DNA from: Stratiolaelaps scimitus | Lineage: Eukaryota; Arthropoda; Arachnida; Mesostigmata; Laelapidae | Assembly (NCBI GenBank): GCA_019614645.1 | Contig: JABWDB010000006.1 | Location: 6,820,001-6,884,000, forward strand | Direction of reading: 5' to 3' | DNA length: 64,000 nt | Shown here: positions 37,010 through 48,700 of the stretch, one piece after another | Layout: each line of letters opens with the position of its first letter | Numbering within the stretch: the first letter of the stretch is position 1 | Position numbers and translations under genes: made by a program | Notes under the pieces: model-generated | Told to the model about the DNA's origin: nothing | What the model saw: the letters and a program-made list of their open reading frames with translations, nothing else | Databases searched by the model: none

Positions 37010-38079
37010 GGAACAATTGTTTTGTATATATCGTTCGTGAATGTATGCAGAGTCAGCATTCGTGTCAGCGGTTACGGGCTTCTTTCATCTTAAGTATTTT
37101 GTAATATAATTTGAATGCCTCTATATATTATGTCGCAATTAAAGTAAACACAAAGTCACACATTCTGAATAACTATAAATGATTCAGAATCACAAGTAGG
37201 ACCTTAAGGATTTACATTACATACCAACCGCTGCATCCTCAGGACATTTCTATCGACCACTACAGCTAATAATATTGGCTACTACGAATAACCTTTGCTG
37301 GATGATAAATAAAGTTCACGGCTACAACTGTTGCACGATGGCGTGCCACAGTATCCGCAACCGAACTGAGTTAATTTATCCCATGTCTAAGTACCGGATG
37401 AATACATTCGCCTGCCAAAAAACAATATTTCGTTGGCAGTCGGCCCTTCTTTCATCAGAAGACACTTCTTTTACGTATGACAGTGACATTACTACGAGAA
37501 ATGCTCTGAGGAAAAATCCACGCCTCTCTGAAGTCAATTGGGAGGATTTTGGCCCGCGATATTTATCCGTCCGAATTCATCTAAGCCGCGTCGTTAGGAA
37601 TTATCGACGTCATCGGCAGGGTCATGACGGAGACCATTTGCCTGCATGGAGGTCGCTGAATTGTTTGTGATATGATAGATTTATTGGAACGTACACTAGA
37701 AGTCTGCTTAAAGGTGTGCCACAAGGAGATTATGTAGAGCACTAGCTTCTATAGGTAATATTTTGTTTACTGTGAGATAGGAGCCAACTTCTTTAAAATT
37801 TTAGAAACAAAACGCTGCACACATCGAGTTCGCAAAGGACAACTGCAGTGATATGAGGGTCAAAGTCCAGACCAAGACTAACGACTACACAACCCAGGTT
37901 CCGAAAGGTTTGCATCTTTGGAATGGGGGCGCTATTTAGACTATAAACAAACTATTGGCGAACGCGGCAAGAACGCACTTGGGCACAGATATGAACATGT
38001 AATCTTCAGAACATCACTTCGAGACAGCATCAGTCGAGTATTGTGATAATTCCGTTCCTTTAGACGTGTCACATGGACC
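33601..38079. other. Long stretch with no recognised gene
   Basis: Holds (GT)n at 35920-35932, (CA)n at 36179-36196 and (CA)n/(TA)n at 36978-37009. A 145-codon minus-strand frame (35542-35979) and a 131-codon plus-strand frame (37275-37670) have no recognised domain and no convincing splice context. Confidence 0.5.
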
Positions 38080-38565
38080 ATATAGTTTCAAATCGTTGGC
38101 ATTCTATTTACGTACGATGCCCCCTAGGAAGCTTATCGTTAAGATCCAGTACAAACTTGCAGAATAAAAATGAGCCGATAAGACCCCTGAGGAACTCCGG
38201 ATGGGCACTTTTCAGCACAGCTCAGCTTATCATTTACCTTAACTCTGAGTTGTCTAACGTACAGATAACGACGTATCCAATTAAACTCCAATTTCTGAAA
38301 GCTTCGAAGCTAAGCAGCGGTGCGAGAAACCTATCAAACGCCTTAGAGAAGTCAAAGAATATCCAATCAAAGGTTCGTTCTAGGTTTGCAAAAAGCGTTG
38401 AACCCTGTATCATTCTAACCAATTGAGTTATCGTAGTCCTGCCTTTCGTAAAGCCGTACTGTTGCTCAGCTAGCAGAGCCTTTGATGCTAGATAGTTGAA
38501 AAGGTGATCCACTACGATCTTCTCGAAAACATTGCACGCAGTGGGTTTCTAAGCCACAGGATGGT
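38080..38565 (-). pseudogene. CR1/jockey-like LINE reverse transcriptase fragment
   Basis: Minus-strand translation shows VVDHLFNYLASKALLAEQQ, then YGFTKGRTTITQLVRMI, IFFDFSKAFDRF (the first catalytic Asp in F-x-D-F-S-K-A-F-D), a frameshift, then NWIRRYLYVRQLRVKVNDKL and CPSGVPQGSY (the G-V-P-Q-G-S motif). Another shift and LDLNDKLPRG follow. YADD is not reached. The order and motifs are those of CR1/jockey-group RTs. At least two frameshifts make it non-functional. Confidence 0.82.
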
Positions 38566-38667
38566 TATTTATCTCAGCTTAGGATCCCCTTGTGTGAACG
38601 GGTATAACTAGAAAGTGGTGGAAGTTTTTGGATTCGATGCCTACACTATATCTGCGACGGTAAATTA

Positions 38668-39686
38668 TTAGGTTGACCAAAAAATAAAGAGACTTCTATC
38701 GTCTTGCGCCGAATTCTTATTCTTGGCCGGTTTGAATTCAAATTTGGCGGGTAATGAGACACGACAATTAGCAGGCAGGCGGGTCAAAAGCCGCTAGCAT
38801 TCGGCTTTCGTTGAGCGTTCGAAATGGCAACCGCAGGAGTAGGTCCCTCAGACTTGCATTTTCACAAGAAAAGTGTCAGGTCTGTATTTCAAAAGAAGAA
38901 ATGTCTAGCTGAAATCCATCGAAGTTTGGTTAGCGTGCACCGCCTGAATGCCCTGAATCGACGACAGATGTGCCGTTGGTGTGTTCAGTTTAGGTAAGGC
39001 TGGGACTTTAATAAACATCGAGGGCGTCCACCCATTCCCGAATCTCAATTCGACGAACGCATCGAGATAATCGAAAAAGCATTCGAGCAAACTAGAGCTT
39101 GGTCATTGACGACTTTGTCGGCTAAAATTGGCGGGCCTCGTGAAACATGTCGTCGAATTATTAAAAATAATCTGAGGATGCAAAAAAAAATGCCAAATGA
39201 GTACCTCATGAACGCGGTCCTGGCCACTAAAAATGCGTGGGGAGTGTTCGCGAACCAATTTGAAGATATGTAGGCTGCAAAAGAGCCGCTTAGAACATAC
39301 CGTTGCAGTGGACGAGACATGGGTCAGCCTGTATAGGGGACCGGAGAAAGATCAAGTGAAACATGGCTACGACCAGGTGAACAGGCAATGGCGGTAGCAG
39401 TACCAAATGGATTCGACCCTAAGGAAGTGGAAGCCTTTGTTATGGATTTCAACGCAATTTGCTACTACGATATTTTGGGCTCAAAAAAAAATGGATTCGG
39501 CTCGATATTTCGAGTTCTTGAAGAGTAATTGGCATGGCAATAGGAAGCACCAAGTGTGGCTGCTCGATGACAATGCTAGGGCCCATCGTAGCAATGAAAT
39601 TACGTACAAGCAAAAATCTTTATTTTAACTTGCTTCAGCCGATATTTTAATTTATATGTGTCTCATTATTTTTTTTTTCAACCTAA
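38668..39686 (+). mobile_element. Internally deleted mariner element
   Basis: Ends TTAGGTTGACCAAAAAATAA (38668) and ...TTTTTCAACCTAA (39686) are mariner-type inverted repeats flanked by TA (38666-38667 and 39687-39688). At 1019 bp it is shorter than a full mariner of about 1.3 kb. The interior encodes a degraded transposase, with a deletion removing the end of the catalytic domain. Confidence 0.88.
38824..39628 (+). pseudogene. mariner transposase, frameshifted and truncated
   Basis: From ATG 38824 the translation starts MATAGVG and includes RPPIPESQFDERIEIIEKAF and the helix-turn-helix region. It then gives VAVDETWVSLY with the first catalytic Asp (39311-39313) and, in another frame, VWLLDDNARAHRS with the second catalytic Asp at about 39569. 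The third Asp of D34D and the S-P-D-L-x-P-x-D segment are missing. Stops and shifts occur between these blocks. It is related to the mariner family but cannot be active. Confidence 0.82.
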
Positions 39687-39734
39687 TATATGCAAAGGCA
39701 CAACCAATGCAAAAGCAAGCTTGATATAAACCCT

Positions 39735-39900
39735 CAGTTTTCGAACCCGTGCACCTACGTGTCTCCCCCGTAGAGACAAGACGCAAACGAATGCAGCACG
39801 CTACCGGGATTCACATTTTATAGGGGCTGTCTTATAAAGCAACGCCGAAAACCGTGGGCGTTAAATGTTGTCTGAATGTCTGCTCAGAAAATTTAAAGAC
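39735..39900. repeat. Hairpin-tail SINE with inverted head
   Basis: The head (cgaacccgtgcacctacgtg, then gacgcaaacgaatgcagc) lies in minus orientation, while the tail (tgtcttataaagcaacgccg, gcgttaaatgttgtctg) is in plus orientation. In other copies the two halves are collinear. Confidence 0.65.
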
Positions 39901-40084
39901 TTTTAGATTTCGTTAAGTACAAAGGCCTTTATTTTATTTATAATTGATTCATGCGCGATAACGAGTGACAAACAGTCCAACCATTCGTTGTTAGTGGCAA
40001 CGGCGCAAAGAAGTCTTTAAATACTTCTGACCTCACTTCGTTGTCTCTCTATATACCTTTACACGAGAGACATCGTGTGGGCAG

Positions 40085-40156
40085 GCACGAGGCGGATGTA
40101 GTGGGCCCCCCTCAGATAGAGGAACAGCTGAGAGTCAGCCCGAAAAAAAAAGAAGA
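40085..40156 (+). repeat. Type 2 SINE 3' end
   Basis: cagatagaggaacagctgag is followed by agtcagcccg and an A-rich tail. The first part matches 59893-59912. The hairpin GCTGA-GAG-TCAGC is at 40127-40139. Confidence 0.65.
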
Positions 40157-42114
40157 AAAAAGCAGGATGTTTGGGCCCCCGTGACCCACCCTAAGGACGG
40201 CGTGAAAGCGGTTTTTTTTTCTATTCTTCAAAAGAGTCGGCCTTATTCGGTAAGCGGCATCCATTCGAGCGGAAGAGCGATGGCTCTGTTTGACGCGGCG
40301 GGTGCGACGACGTCTCGTGCGGGCATTGTGAGAAAATGCAGCGACAAATACATTTCTGTGATAATCTGTATAAAAGACGAAATGGCATGGCTAGACCATG
40401 GATCCCGCTATCGTCAACCATCAGTAATATCACCGTCGGAGGTGGTCGCCGGTATTGACGTGTATACGGTTGCTGTTCCGTTTTCATAACGGCCATAACG
40501 TATCAGAATGATACAATTTACCGTAGCTATTACACAGCCGGCGTTTGCCTACATTGTATTTGCGAACGGGCAAGCTTCGTCGACTAACCTGTCACGAAGA
40601 CTATCACGACTCTCATTATATATCGATCTCACTGCATCGGGTAGAGTATGTACGAACGCTGCCTCGGCCTTTGAAGTGAACGTATCTCTTAGCATAAAAA
40701 AATCAGTCTTGAAGGTATATCGCCTCCTGTAGGACATCCGGTGTGGATAGCTCAATCGAGTTCTCAGAGAAAAAGTTTTCAAGAATCTGAATATGTGTCT
40801 GTCAGATGGCATTAAAGCAGGAGAACGCCTGCTTGGTGCTCGATAAATTCTCAATTAAGGCTTTGGATTCTCCTCAAAGTGGCTCAACTACTTTACAGCC
40901 TTGTTCTGCTGGAAGAGGACACCCACGCAGAAGCGACCAAACTACTTCAGTTTCATCTGAAGCCGGTTCTTAACGATTCCTTTCTCTATCGACCCGTTCC
41001 TGTAGTCATGGAAGCGGACGTCGTGTGAGCAATCCGAAGTGGGTGCCCATGCGTACCTAGAGGGGGTACATCGATCTATAAAGTCAGCCAATTATTCATT
41101 TTCATGTCTTTACATTCGAAATCGCAGCCAAGCCAGCCGCTGTTCATCATATCACTAGATAGTAGTGTTTATAAATAAACAGTTGATTCTTTATTCGACC
41201 TGCGGTGGGTTTCCCAAACCTGACCAGTTGGGCACAGTTTATCTACGAATTGAACGTGGGTACTTTCGTCTTGTGGGAAGTGTTCGAAGTCGAACTGTCA
41301 TCAAAAGTCTACGTGTCACCACGGTTGCACGACATAATAAACCCCCTCTATTGCTCGGTTCCAATGCTTCTTCCAATGCTTCTTTCGAGTAGCTGAGTTG
41401 GACCCCAAAGTATGTGTTATCTGTTAAGGTCTTCCGTACATAGGTGCTACAAGGACAGTAGTTATATGTAATGTGTATGTTATTATTAGTCAGAGTAAAC
41501 AAAAGTAACACTAGAACAGGTTCGCATCGTTCGCTTGAAACAGCATTCGACTAAGAGAAACACTTCTCTATATCATGGCTTTAAGTCGACGCTTTCATGA
41601 CAGTCTTTTCTTCCAATTCGAAGAGTGAATTCCCCGGGGGAGTATCCGCGTTGGCAAAACAAAAATCTCACGACGTTCTTAAAAGATGTTGGTATTTCTC
41701 TTACAAGCTCCATTCCTCATACATACATTAGTAGAGTACATTTCAACATGCGATGGCAGGGTGGAAAAACGCTCGACGCAATTTCATCTCGATATCCACA
41801 AGGGACCTTAATAGAGTTAACCAAGCATGGGAACACTTACCTCATACGGTTGTTGAGAATCTATTTTTACAAATCCCAACACGCACAGATACAACACGAC
41901 TGAATCTGCCGATCTATACAAACTTGTGAGAAACCTCTGTGTTTAGATAGGGGTACTTTTAACCTGTGATTTAGAGTCGTTCACCGTAGCAGGTGAACTT
42001 TAGCTCACGTTCAAGGGTGGATTGTGTATCAATGATCTGTCGACCGTATTGTCGAATTTACGATGCAAACAATGGATGAAGGGGTATAAAACGGTAGTTA
42101 TTTTAAATGCCTAC
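40157..42114. other. No recognised gene
   Basis: Overlapping open frames on both strands at 40181-40496 and 41165-41511 show no known domain. Confidence 0.45.
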
Positions 42115-42399
42115 AATGCTCATCACTCGTAGGAGACTAAAGCGCCAGGCTATAGAACACTAGCCGGAGCAGTTACACACCTTCCCCAGAGATCGAAGTA
42201 ATGCCAAGCGTGAAGTCGACTCTAGGGAAGAGACAGACTCTCAGCAGAGTATGGTGGTTTTAGCAGGCAGAGGCGTTTTTTGTCATCCACGTCAACCCTG
42301 CACTGGATCGGCCCACTCTTATGGAGATTGGAAGGTGTCTCTGGTGGTGTCCGTGAGTTTGAAGAAAATTTCCTCCTCTCAAAAGAAAAATGCTCATCA
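42115..42399 (+). mobile_element. Short copy of the R1-like LINE 3' UTR with target-site duplication
   Basis: 42126-42388 is a plus-strand copy of the same 3' UTR, running from CTCGTAGGAGACTAAAGC to AAATTTCCTCCTCT and an A-rich tail. The 11-mer aatgctcatca flanks it at 42115-42125 and 42389-42399. It contains no coding sequence and is about 263 bp long. Apart from indels it is collinear with 32604-32831. Confidence 0.88.
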
Positions 42400-45300
42400 A
42401 TCCATCACCGTCGGTGGTTCTGCAGGATCCACGGCGCTAACGTCAGCCGATCAATATCTGAGTGCTCTGTAATTTGGCCACCAATAAATTGGCGGCTAGT
42501 TCGGAGGCTTCGTGTTCCGAAGCCAATCGATGATGCAACAATGTTCGACTATAACTGCTACCACAACAGGGCGTTCGCAAACACATCTCCGATGAAACTA
42601 GTGGCGGATATTGGTCAAAATGCGGAGGTAATTATCGGGCTGTAGCCATCATAATAGCATATTAGACAAATTGAGGATAGACGAACCAAGCAATATTATA
42701 CAATGTACGTATGCACCTCAACTGTATTGTTTCCCTCATAAACAAGGTCGGACACGTTGATCCGGTATCAAGCAGGTAGCCCCAGCCGCCGACATTTGCC
42801 AGTATCGGCAAGGCGATAAAGCCACGCGTTAATGGCAAACTGTGGTCCTGTGTTGTTCATACTCAGGCCGGAAGGCCCCATCAGACAATGATGGGGATTA
42901 ATTTTCTACCATATCATCAATTACCTGAACATCAATTCGACGCGTGTCCACAATAAGTAATAGTGATATGAGACTTAATTAGACGTGTCATATTGTATAT
43001 TCGTAATGAAAGCAAGCAGTATCCTCAACTGACTGTATCCCAATGCGATCGTTGCGGAAATACATAGACTCTAGCTCAGGTGATACTGTTGCTGCTGTCC
43101 AGAGACCGATTATGCTTCACATCAAGCGTTATCAGGCCGCCAGAACAACATATCGGTTGTCATTAGCGACCTTGTCATCTGATTTGTGATTGGGTATTTC
43201 TTCTCTGATATCTGAGCCTTTCTCAGATTACACTACCTGCGTTCCTTGGACAGAGAGGGAGTTAACTCCAGCATCTTTGCAAATCTCAGAAATTCTCCGG
43301 AAATCGTGACTGTAGCAGCAGCAGTAGTCTGGAGTCACCTCTCTTTGTCATACTGTGATGAATCTTAATGAGGGTGAAACAGGCGATGTTCCGATAGACC
43401 GTTTTCATAGTATTTCCAGTCGGGAACATGTTCGGTACACGTGACTGTGCGAGAACCGTAGTGATTACCTCTCCCGCCGGTGTACACTTCGCCCTCGTCC
43501 CTCCACCACTTCGTGGCTGTTCACCAACCGCCTCTGGGACTGATAGAGTTGACTGTAAAGTCGCATGCCTGGCGAACAATTGTGGTACAGGCTATCTGAT
43601 CGCCCGTGAGATCTGAGACATAGCCTATGGAGAGGACAATTAGCGGAGATCCCAGACCTTGAGCTAAAATGTGTCCGTCACTCATGGCAATAAAAAGTGA
43701 AGCCAGATTTAGCTTTGCGGGCTGTAGTACACGCACGTGATTCTGTACGGATTTTTGTTACTCGCACCATACAGAATGCTATATGCATGCTAAATATTTT
43801 TACCATATTCGCTGTATGGCGAGTCGCTAGAACCACTATGTTGCAATCAGGATATTGAGCATCTTTCAATCTTCCCCTGTCGGGTGTACGATGCTGTAAG
43901 ATTGGTTGGACGGGTATTTGAATCATTTACATTCGTCAGCAGCAAAACTAGACACAGGTGGTACGTTTGTATCTTAAAACAGACCTCCTCGCATTCAGCC
44001 GTTAATAGGCCTCCTTTTTCAACGACCCGAGGGGCGACTGATTAAATGGTAACATTGAACTGTTGTCGAATGGCCTCAGGTAGCTCTGTGCTTCTGACAG
44101 TCGGGCCAGCAATTCGTGGTTCGAGTGATTCGCAATGATATTTCGAAAAAATAGTAAGTGTTCGATGTGAACAGGATGGTAATGTCTGAGTGGGTTGCAT
44201 GTGTGCCGTTGGCTGGAGTTGGCAATTCTGGCTCATAGCTGCGAAAACGACGGTAGCGCCTCATAAACTATTCCGTGAGTCCAATATGTGCATATGAAGA
44301 TTAATTTTTGTGATTTTTATATATTTGTAGATATAATCAAGACCATTTAGATTCGTTAAGTTATATGTGAAAGTGGTATCAACGTGTGCAAATGTCCACC
44401 GTCTTGAAGGATATTCCACACCGAGCTGCTGTCGTTCCAACAAAATTTCATATAATTCACTCCAAATCCCGTCCCTGGCCTGCTTCGATTTGAAGTCTCA
44501 TACTCAAATTCAGCCTTCATTTAGGCAGATCTTCCTCGTACGAAATATTCCCATAACGTGCTATCGTAATCATCTGCACTAACTAGCGCAATCATTTGCC
44601 AGATGGCTGGGTAATCCAGCTGCCACTAATACCGAGCCTAACAAGATGACCTTTCTTTCAGCCTTTATAGCCAAGACAGTCATTAGTATTTGAAACACTA
44701 TTCGTGAATATATGATAAGCTTGAATCAAAATATCCAGCAAACATACGGAAGCCATCAGTCATTAGCCTGTAATTTCACGTGCTGATACGGCCACCACCC
44801 TATTAACGTGGGAGTTTTTGTTTTAAGAGAATTTCATTTTCTGCAGAACCAGAGGATGTCTTCAACTTAACAGTCAGTTACCAGAGAGGCAAGTTATTGC
44901 GAACAAACTTGAGCTAGTCGATCAGATGTCTGAGTTATGTATTCGGAACTTAACCCACTGTGGCTCCGCTCAAACTTTCCGAGCATGTTTGTGTCTGACC
45001 AATCATGAAAACTAGTTGATAGTTTCTGGAACCATTATTACTATTGTTCGCTGGGAATTGAAAGCGGAGTTTCCCACTGACCCAATAACTTCACTATAAC
45101 CTTTAAGTTCTCTTTTGGGTAGGACAATCATCGGCTTCAGAGAATTCAGTGCATAATGTTTTCTGCCGTACAGCGTAAGCGTGTGAACTATAATACTTTG
45201 GTCCCATAATAGATACTGGTAACTATCAAATCGTTTGAAAGCGATTATTATCTTCAACCTTAGTAACTGCATTTGGTGTATTCTCTCTAAGACAATCCTC

Positions 45301-45585
45301 GGTTGTGTCTGTTTTTATAAAGTCGATATTCTCCAATTCGTGGGACTATAATCTGACATCAAATTTTGATAATGCTTCGTAGGTAATTCCGCTACCACAA
45401 TTGCAGCGACCGGCGTATCCGGTGATTGGTGCCTTCCGACGTGGGACAGCTTTGCTTGCTGGTCCGCAGCACCGCCAGGTACTCTCATGGCACGGTCATG
45501 CAGGGTTCTTCTACGAGCAGAACTGGACAATGTCGGGGAGCAACAGCTGACAACCCAGGACGGTAAGTCCCTCACAGACAGTTAC
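42400..45585. other. No recognised gene
   Basis: A 97-codon minus-strand frame at 43286-43579 and other short frames lack recognisable domains. Confidence 0.5.
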
Positions 45586-45773
45586 GGCTCTCAAGCCTGT
45601 TGGTGCATTCGTGTGAGCCTGCCTTGCAACCCGAGGAGACACGTAGGTGCACGGTTTCGATTCCCATCGTTGCACATTTGCTTTTAGGGGGGGAGGGTCC
45701 GTTTTACAAGGCAATGCAAATAGCAATTCTGTCGACGTTAAATGTTGGCTGAAAGCCACCCCGAAAATATTTA
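45586..45773 (+). repeat. tRNA-derived SINE (hairpin-tail type)
   Basis: Head gttggtgcattcgtgtga, then ggagacacgtaggtgcacgg, a B box with one extra T (GGTTTCGATTCCC at about 45653), a mid-region, and the tail gacgttaaatgttggctg with a partly eroded hairpin, then CCGAAAATATTT. Confidence 0.78.
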
Positions 45774-48700
45774 GACAGATACGGCTACAAGGCCGCCTTA
45801 TTGCAACAACTGTTTATCGAATACTTGTTGTAATGACGCGGCCCTTGCTACGCTAACTATTCTTGAACAACCAAAGGAAGGACACTCAGAGAGACGGGTC
45901 GGTCGGGGATAACTGAAGACAGACAGGTATCGCACAGGATGGCGCATCTGCTGTCGAGAGACGTGTACTGACTGGGCGGCGGACACGAAGCGAGGTGAAG
46001 GTCTGTGTGTCTACGGTGAGAATCCCACCCGACCGTCCTGACCTCTAGCGTGCTATGTTTAATTTATTACTATATATTAATTATTAATAACAAGATAATA
46101 CATATGAATTTTGTGTTAATATTAATATTTGTATGAGGCATAAACATGTTCTATAATAAATAATGCATGTTCTCCGCCTTCTATCTATTCATAATCTGAC
46201 GAACCGCTCATCCGTTCGTGACACTTGTTGTCTGACCCAACTGCAATACAGGGCACTGCTAGCCTGTCCAACTGAACGTATCCATCGCACAACACAAATA
46301 CGTGAAAAATAATCTCTACTGATGCGCGTCATCTACGTCATACTCTACCACAAAGGATTTTCGTTATCGCCCAGCCCGAACATGTCGCAGGATCACTCTG
46401 TGATCTCATCAACTGATGTACCTACATGTGTGTCCGCAGCGAAGTTTTTCTCTTTTCCTTTTCAAAGTAAACATCTTCCTTCATGGCCATGGGGAAAATG
46501 ACCGGCCCTCAACTTTCCGCCATCAGTTCCCCGTTTGAGGTCCTATATCGACATATGTCGTATCGGCCAAATGGACGAACTTCGGTGGGCTGCCACGTCG
46601 GGCGAACTAGCAGACTCTGCATCATAGATACGTACCACTACTGCGCGAGCATCATTCGGACTCACTTTGGTCAGAACTCGGTGAGAGGGAAGCGTTGCCC
46701 TTTGACTCCTATGCTATAGTGAGGTCAGAGGTATTCAGCCATCAGCGTAAGTAGCAAGTCTTGCCTTTAGGCCCGCCAAATCGTCTGGGCATCGGTGGAT
46801 CACGCTCTGCTGTTGCATGCGCCGAATACGATTGGACGAAGGCTGTTGGCAACAGCATTTTTATCCGAAATTCCGTTAGCAGCTTTGTGGCCGTAATAGA
46901 AGTGTTGAAAAATAAAAGGAATCGGAATACATAGGGGGAGTATTCTATGTACATATTGTTGTGTACGTTCGATTCGTGAAGGGAGGTCGTCACAGGGGCT
47001 CAGTTTTCAGCTGGTTGATCGTGATTTCGGACGGCCGTAAATGATTTAGACGGTTACACCTCGGGTGTTCGATAGTTTAAGGGTGCACGCGCACGTATGC
47101 AAGATTCCGCAGGCGCAGAGCTTACCAGGACACTGTGCCGACTGGAAGAAAGCAGCGTGGCGTACTTTACACTCAAATAGGCAATTTTTATCTTTCCCTT
47201 TTTTTCTTATGGAAATAAACCTAGAAATAAAAATATGTGGTTAAAAACTCATATTAGGATATACGGAGGTAGGTGTGTGTATGTATAAAAAAACCAAATG
47301 AATGATGAAAATAAGGACTAAACCTCGCGGGCAGTTACCTTGAGAAGTGGCAAAAAAATACTTCAACTAAATAGCACGCTTCCACCAAGTGGATGTGATA
47401 TGGAAGTCTCTGGATTCCTTGGAAGTGGCTATTTTTGTGCTGATACTACTAATCTGTCTGGGAATGAAGCAATATTATTAATAATATTAACCTCCACAAT
47501 ATCAAAGAAGGTACTTATACGTAAATGTTATTAGCGCCTACGAAGCTGGGCGATAGAGCGTAGTTACAAACCATACGACTTCCGACGCATACCGGGATGG
47601 CAGTCCAGATAAGCCAACCCTTCGTTCGCGGAACTTTTATGATAGAAGGATTCACCTGAATCCTCGATGGCCGCGAATTTTTCAATTTCAATTTTTTCAA
47701 TTTCAAAAACACCTTTATTAACAAAGGGAGGGTGCACGTTTGGTTTACGAAAATTGGTTCTGCTTGCTTGTAGTAATTGCGCTCATATTTTCCCATACAG
47801 GGCCAACTTCACCATGGGCAGGTAATTCTCACCATTATATACAATGCTGTGCTTTGTTCTCGAAGGAGATGCGGGAGCGAATCAGCCCGCAGGGACGCAG
47901 TATTGTAAATATGACCTACCTCTGCTATAAAGCACACACGTCAGTTGGGGGCCTTTCAAGGACATAAATATTTGCTCCATGATCATGCATGTCTTCTGAT
48001 CCTCCTCGATCGGTTAACGGCGGTGCTGTGATCATCGGACCGCCGTCAAAGGTCACTGGAGCGCGAATAGCCAAGATGCATTTGAACTACATGTTGAAAC
48101 GGTACATAGGCAAGGAGATGTACCCAGTGCATTTGTTTTTGTCATATTCATAAAATACAAAAAAATACAATTTTGAATAAAATGTCCCATAGTAATAAAA
48201 GTAAAGCTTTGGCAGCACTCGTACAGAATGTTTATTGCATGCTCTATTCTATTTCATTGAGTTATATTTGTTATTGAGTTCTGTGCAGCTATTCTGGGTG
48301 GTTCCGCCGATAGGACATTTGTCGCGACGTGCAATTCGAGCGGTATTATGAACACACACACACATAACCCCGCTGACTTGAACTTCAACAATATTCCTGA
48401 GAATAAAAGCACTCCGTTGTTATTATCGATAGCGAAAATTCGGGCATACAATTAGATTATAATGTTAATCGTTTTCATCATTATCTCAAAGTCCTAAGTT
48501 CCATTTCAGTCTCCCGGTGAATGTCCGCATGATTTATGCACTCAAGATTGGGCGCCACTTCAATTCAGCTTACGGTTCTACCGATCCGGAAGTCGTTTTC
48601 GCTAATGACTAGAAATCACATTCGATCACTTTTTTAGTCGGTCACAATTAGCAGCACTGGCTTATGAAACATTGCTATGTTAGCACCATGGTGGATATCG

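Noticed and set aside
37275..37670. 131-codon plus-strand open frame
   Set aside because: No recognised family, no splice site at its end and no start context beyond an ATG; a few frames of this length are expected by chance in 64 kb.
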